Assembly: GCF_900129315.1 (NCBI RefSeq)
Contig: NZ_FQUS01000025.1
Location: 1 to 64,000 of the forward strand
Direction of reading: 5' to 3'
DNA: 64,000 nt
DNA from: Fodinibius roseus
Lineage (GTDB): Bacteria > Bacteroidota > Rhodothermia > Balneolales > Balneolaceae
The notes beneath the pieces were generated by a model, which had not been told where the DNA came from, searched no databases, and saw only the letters and a list, made by a program, of their open reading frames with translations. The translations under genes were made by a program, and so were the position numbers. This document shows positions 61,372 to 64,000 of this stretch, piece after piece. The number at the start of each line of letters is the position of its first letter. The stretch's first letter is position 1.

Positions 61372-62739
61372 ATGATTCTAAGTAGAAGTGATCTTCGTGA
61401 TCTTATCAATAAAATTGAAAACGATTACTCCGTAACAGAGTGGAAACATAATGGTTATTATATATGGCCTGTTCTGCGTATTCAACTATACTTAATGTTA
61501 ACAAAAAAGGATGAAAAAGATAACAGAGTTAATGCTGCAAAGAAAAATCGTTTAAAGAATGTTTTTGAATTAATAAGAGGGGCCTCTGTTTCTGTAGTAG
61601 ATTATCTTAAACTAGAAAGAAATTATGAGAGTATTTATTGTGGTGCTCCTAGTCACCGGGTTAATTATCAAGGGCTATGTTATAACCGATACTTCGATTA
61701 TTTAATGGATAAAGAATCTGCTAAGACTTTATTAATGGAGCGAAATGCAAGGACCAAGGCTGGTTATTATAAACCAGGACGGGTGATATTGATTTCTGAT
61801 TTATTAAAGTGTCATCGATTAGATCTAAAGGCAGGTGATTTTGTAGGTCGCATAAACAAGTATGTGAAAAGATTCGAAGAAATAATAAAAAAAGAGAATT
61901 TGGAAATCAGTAATTACGCTTCTCAAGCTACTCGATATATTTCCAATGTTGAACGAGCAGTTTCTTTTTTTAAAAAATTCCTTCAAAAAACTAATCCAGA
62001 GAAAGTATATGAGCTTTGTTATTATTCTACCAGTTTATTGGGGCTTAATATTGCCGCTGATCAATTCGATATAAAAACAATCGATGTACAGCATGGGCCT
62101 CAAGGAGAGCAACACTTAGCTTATGGTTCATGGCATTCTGTACCTAAAGAGGGATACGAGGCAATTCCTGATGAATTTCATACATGGGATAAATCTTCCG
62201 AAAATACTATTCGCAATTGGACTGATACAACGCAAAAACATACTGCCAAGTGTAAGGGTAATCCTTGGGTAGAAGGATGGAAAAGAGGAGAATTTAGTTC
62301 AAGTGGATATCAGTATCCTGAGAATTTAGTACTGTATACCTTGCAACCGGTCAAGAACCCTTTAGAAGGATATTTACTTGAAACAATTAAAAAAACTTCA
62401 AATAAATGGAATTGGTGGCTTCGCATTCATCCTAGGCAAAAAGGAGAATTAGATAGTTTGAAAAATAAACTACATGAGCATAAATTGCTTGAAGCAGTCA
62501 ATATTGATGACGCTTCCGAACTTCTTTTACCAGAAATTTTGCTCAATACAAAAGTTCATTTGACAAAATTCTCGGGTTGTGCTATTGAAGCGTATCAATT
62601 CGGAATACCTACAATTATTTTAGATGAGATAGGAGAAGAGGTATTTAAGGATTACTTCGGAAAAGAGAATATGAGTAGCTATACGGGGGAAAAATCAGAT
62701 ATTTTGATCCAAAAATTAATTACTTACATCTCAAATTAA
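61372..62739 (+). CDS. Capsule/LPS transferase-like protein of unknown specificity
   Basis: The protein has 455 residues from ATG 61372, preceded by AAAGGA; a TTG at 61360 is an alternative. No membrane helix is seen. IDVQHGPQGEQHLAYGSWHS (about 238-257), the ELLLPEILLNTKVHLTKFSG segment and CAIEAYQFGIPTIILD near the C terminus resemble GT-B sugar transferases of surface polysaccharide clusters, including polysialyltransferase-like proteins. A nonulosonate transferase is a sensible guess from context. No confirmed family can be given. Confidence 0.55.
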   Translation: MILSRSDLRDLINKIENDYSVTEWKHNGYYIWPVLRIQLYLMLTKKDEKDNRVNAAKKNRLKNVFELIRGASVSVVDYLKLERNYESIYCGAPSHRVNYQGLCYNRYFDYLMDKESAKTLLMERNARTKAGYYKPGRVILISDLLKCHRLDLKAGDFVGRINKYVKRFEEIIKKENLEISNYASQATRYISNVERAVSFFKKFLQKTNPEKVYELCYYSTSLLGLNIAADQFDIKTIDVQHGPQGEQHLAYGSWHSVPKEGYEAIPDEFHTWDKSSENTIRNWTDTTQKHTAKCKGNPWVEGWKRGEFSSSGYQYPENLVLYTLQPVKNPLEGYLLETIKKTSNKWNWWLRIHPRQKGELDSLKNKLHEHKLLEAVNIDDASELLLPEILLNTKVHLTKFSGCAIEAYQFGIPTIILDEIGEEVFKDYFGKENMSSYTGEKSDILIQKLITYISN

Positions 62740-63437
62740 TGTCTTTAAAGTCACTAATTCAAAAAGCTATTGGTTTTTTAGCCTCTGTTCTTTCTAAGGG
62801 TAATGACATTCAATTAGATGCTGGTTATGAGCTTCCTGATTTCATAAAAATGAGAGGAGCCACATTGCGTGGAAGAATTACAATTCAAGGGGGTTGTAAA
62901 ATTCAGGATGGTGTAACTATTGCAGCTGGTAGTCCGGTTAAGATTGGTCGCTATACCTCTTTAAATGGTCCTTCAACTAAAATAAGATGTGAAATTAATA
63001 AAGTGATAATTGGTAGCTTTTGTTCGATTGCCCGACAAGTGTCAATACAGGAATTTAATCATAGGTATGATGGTTTAACTACCTATCATATTTTTAAAAA
63101 TGTTTTTAATGAAGGAGTAGAAAAAGATATTGAATCAAGTGGTGCAATTGTTATTGGGAATGACGTATGGATAGGGGCGAATGCATCTATTCTTTCAGGA
63201 GTTACTTTAGGGCATGGAGCAATCATAGCCGCGAATAGTGTTGTTACTAAGGACGTGCCTGAATATGCTATTGTTGGCGGAATACCTGCAAAGACAATTA
63301 AAATGAGATTTAATCAATCTATAATTGATCGTTTATTGAAGTTAAAATGGTGGGATTGGGATATTAAAAAAATTAAAAAAAATCGTCATTTATTTGAGGA
63401 GGCACTGACATTGGAAAAAATAGATCAAATAAAATGA
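62739..63437 (+). CDS. CatB-like hexapeptide acetyltransferase
   Basis: The 232-residue protein has a left-handed beta-helix (IGSFCSIARQVSIQEFNH, then IGNDVWIGANASILSGVTLG and AIIAANSVVTKDVPEYAIVG). The C-terminal WWDWDIKKIKKN helix is typical of the xenobiotic/CatB acetyltransferases. Here it probably O-acetylates a sugar of the surface glycan. The ATG overlaps the previous stop (TAATG). Confidence 0.85.
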   Translation: MSLKSLIQKAIGFLASVLSKGNDIQLDAGYELPDFIKMRGATLRGRITIQGGCKIQDGVTIAAGSPVKIGRYTSLNGPSTKIRCEINKVIIGSFCSIARQVSIQEFNHRYDGLTTYHIFKNVFNEGVEKDIESSGAIVIGNDVWIGANASILSGVTLGHGAIIAANSVVTKDVPEYAIVGGIPAKTIKMRFNQSIIDRLLKLKWWDWDIKKIKKNRHLFEEALTLEKIDQIK

Positions 63438-63532
63438 TTGAGTTTAAATAAAAGGTCTTAGATACGAGTAAATAACTTCGTTAAGATAAGCATGGGTAAA
63501 TGCCTTGAAGAAATTGAATTGTACTATCATAT

Positions 63533-64000
63533 ATGTCTGATAAACAAATATTTATTGTAGGAACTGGTCGATCTGGGACTTCAATTTTAAAAAAGATCCT
63601 AAACCATCATTCAAAAATATATACATATCCTAAGGAACTTCGTTTTATATCTGATACTGATGGTCTCATAGACTTAAGAAGGGCATTGACAACAGATTGG
63701 AATCCTCATAACACTAGCAGCACTATTAAAAATTTTGTAACCCTTTTGACGAGAGATTTGTTTATGACTAACTTGCCTGACAGGATATTGAACTGGCTAT
63801 TTGTAAATGTTTTTTCTGGATCCGGAAAAAAATATAGTAATGTTACTATAAAGGATTTTATACCTATCGGACATATAAAAAAATGTTTGGATCTATTCTT
63901 AAATAACTTAGGCATAGAAATAATATCTGGCTATTGGTATGGTTCAAAATCCTACCAATTAAAACCAAAACTTTATTTTAGCCGACCCTTAACTACAAAT
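63533..64000 (+). CDS. Sulfotransferase-family protein (3' end outside window)
   Basis: The open frame from ATG 63533 runs past the window edge, giving 156 residues. IFIVGTGRSGTSILKKILNH (6-25) is the PAPS-binding 5'-phosphosulfate loop of sulfotransferases. The rest is incomplete. In this cluster it would sulfate the polysaccharide. Confidence 0.75.
   Translation, partial: MSDKQIFIVGTGRSGTSILKKILNHHSKIYTYPKELRFISDTDGLIDLRRALTTDWNPHNTSSTIKNFVTLLTRDLFMTNLPDRILNWLFVNVFSGSGKKYSNVTIKDFIPIGHIKKCLDLFLNNLGIEIISGYWYGSKSYQLKPKLYFSRPLTTN

Noticed and set aside
1-64000. CRISPR array, tRNA, rRNA or prophage
   Set aside because: No regularly spaced repeats, cloverleaf-type sequence, rRNA signature, integrase or phage structural gene was noticed on either strand.

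Overview
The window looks like a chromosome segment from a halophilic or marine member of the Bacteroidota/Balneolota/Rhodothermota group. The reasons are a SusC/SusD pair, many Tat-signalled carbohydrate enzymes with NRRDFLKKAG-type leaders, DUF1080 and GH109-like proteins, a crtI-crtB pair under a MerR/B12 regulator, and few strong Shine-Dalgarno sites. This placement is an inference from gene content. No rRNA, tRNA or CRISPR array was seen.

Region 1 (1-23.3 kb, GC-rich, all + strand) is a polysaccharide-utilisation-like locus. It holds a sulfatase tail, a PhoD-like phosphatase, SusC/SusD, two tandem Gfo/Idh/MocA oxidoreductases, two DUF1080 (3-keto-glycoside hydrolase family) proteins, a PIG-L deacetylase, a DUF5107-TPR protein, an amidohydrolase, a GH109-like protein, an Nramp-fold transporter without the metal motifs, and an alpha/beta hydrolase. 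Most enzymes carry Tat or Sec signals, so oxidation-assisted glycoside cleavage in the periplasm is the likely theme. A 140-bp MITE-like element with terminal inverted repeats and a target duplication lies at 13.9 kb.

Region 2 (23.3-28.3 kb, - strand) is a carotenoid operon, carH-like regulator > crtI > crtB > small secreted protein, preceded by a two-domain fasciclin lipoprotein with its own terminator.

Region 3 (28.3-42.9 kb) is a plastic zone. It contains toxin-antitoxin modules, two PAS histidine kinases, an AI-2E family permease, a XusA/XusB-like TonB receptor and lipoprotein pair, and many broken genes. The broken genes include pieces of the region 1 alpha/beta hydrolase, two histidine-kinase fragments (one with a microhomology deletion), a frameshifted DUF2281 antitoxin and a PIN-domain tail. 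A short repeat (core TTTCCACCWTCTGRAATAATC) occurs five times, always in the same orientation.

Region 4 (41.4-64 kb, AT-rich, + strand) is a surface-polysaccharide island. It opens with a Wzz-like gene whose 5' end is GC-rich and lacks an ATG, then an ABC flippase. A pseudaminic acid pathway follows (pseB, C, F, G, I) with two formyltransferases and a PIG-L deacetylase in place of pseH, then a legionaminic acid pathway (legB, C, H, I, G, ptmE). After these come a third, divergent NeuB-like synthase with an SpsF-like cytidylyltransferase, two capsule-type transferase-like proteins, a CatB-like acetyltransferase and a sulfotransferase cut by the window end. Stop/start overlaps link most of these genes, so they are probably one long operon. 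The third synthase/cytidylyltransferase pair and the formyltransferase-deacetylase module are the best candidates for undescribed chemistry.
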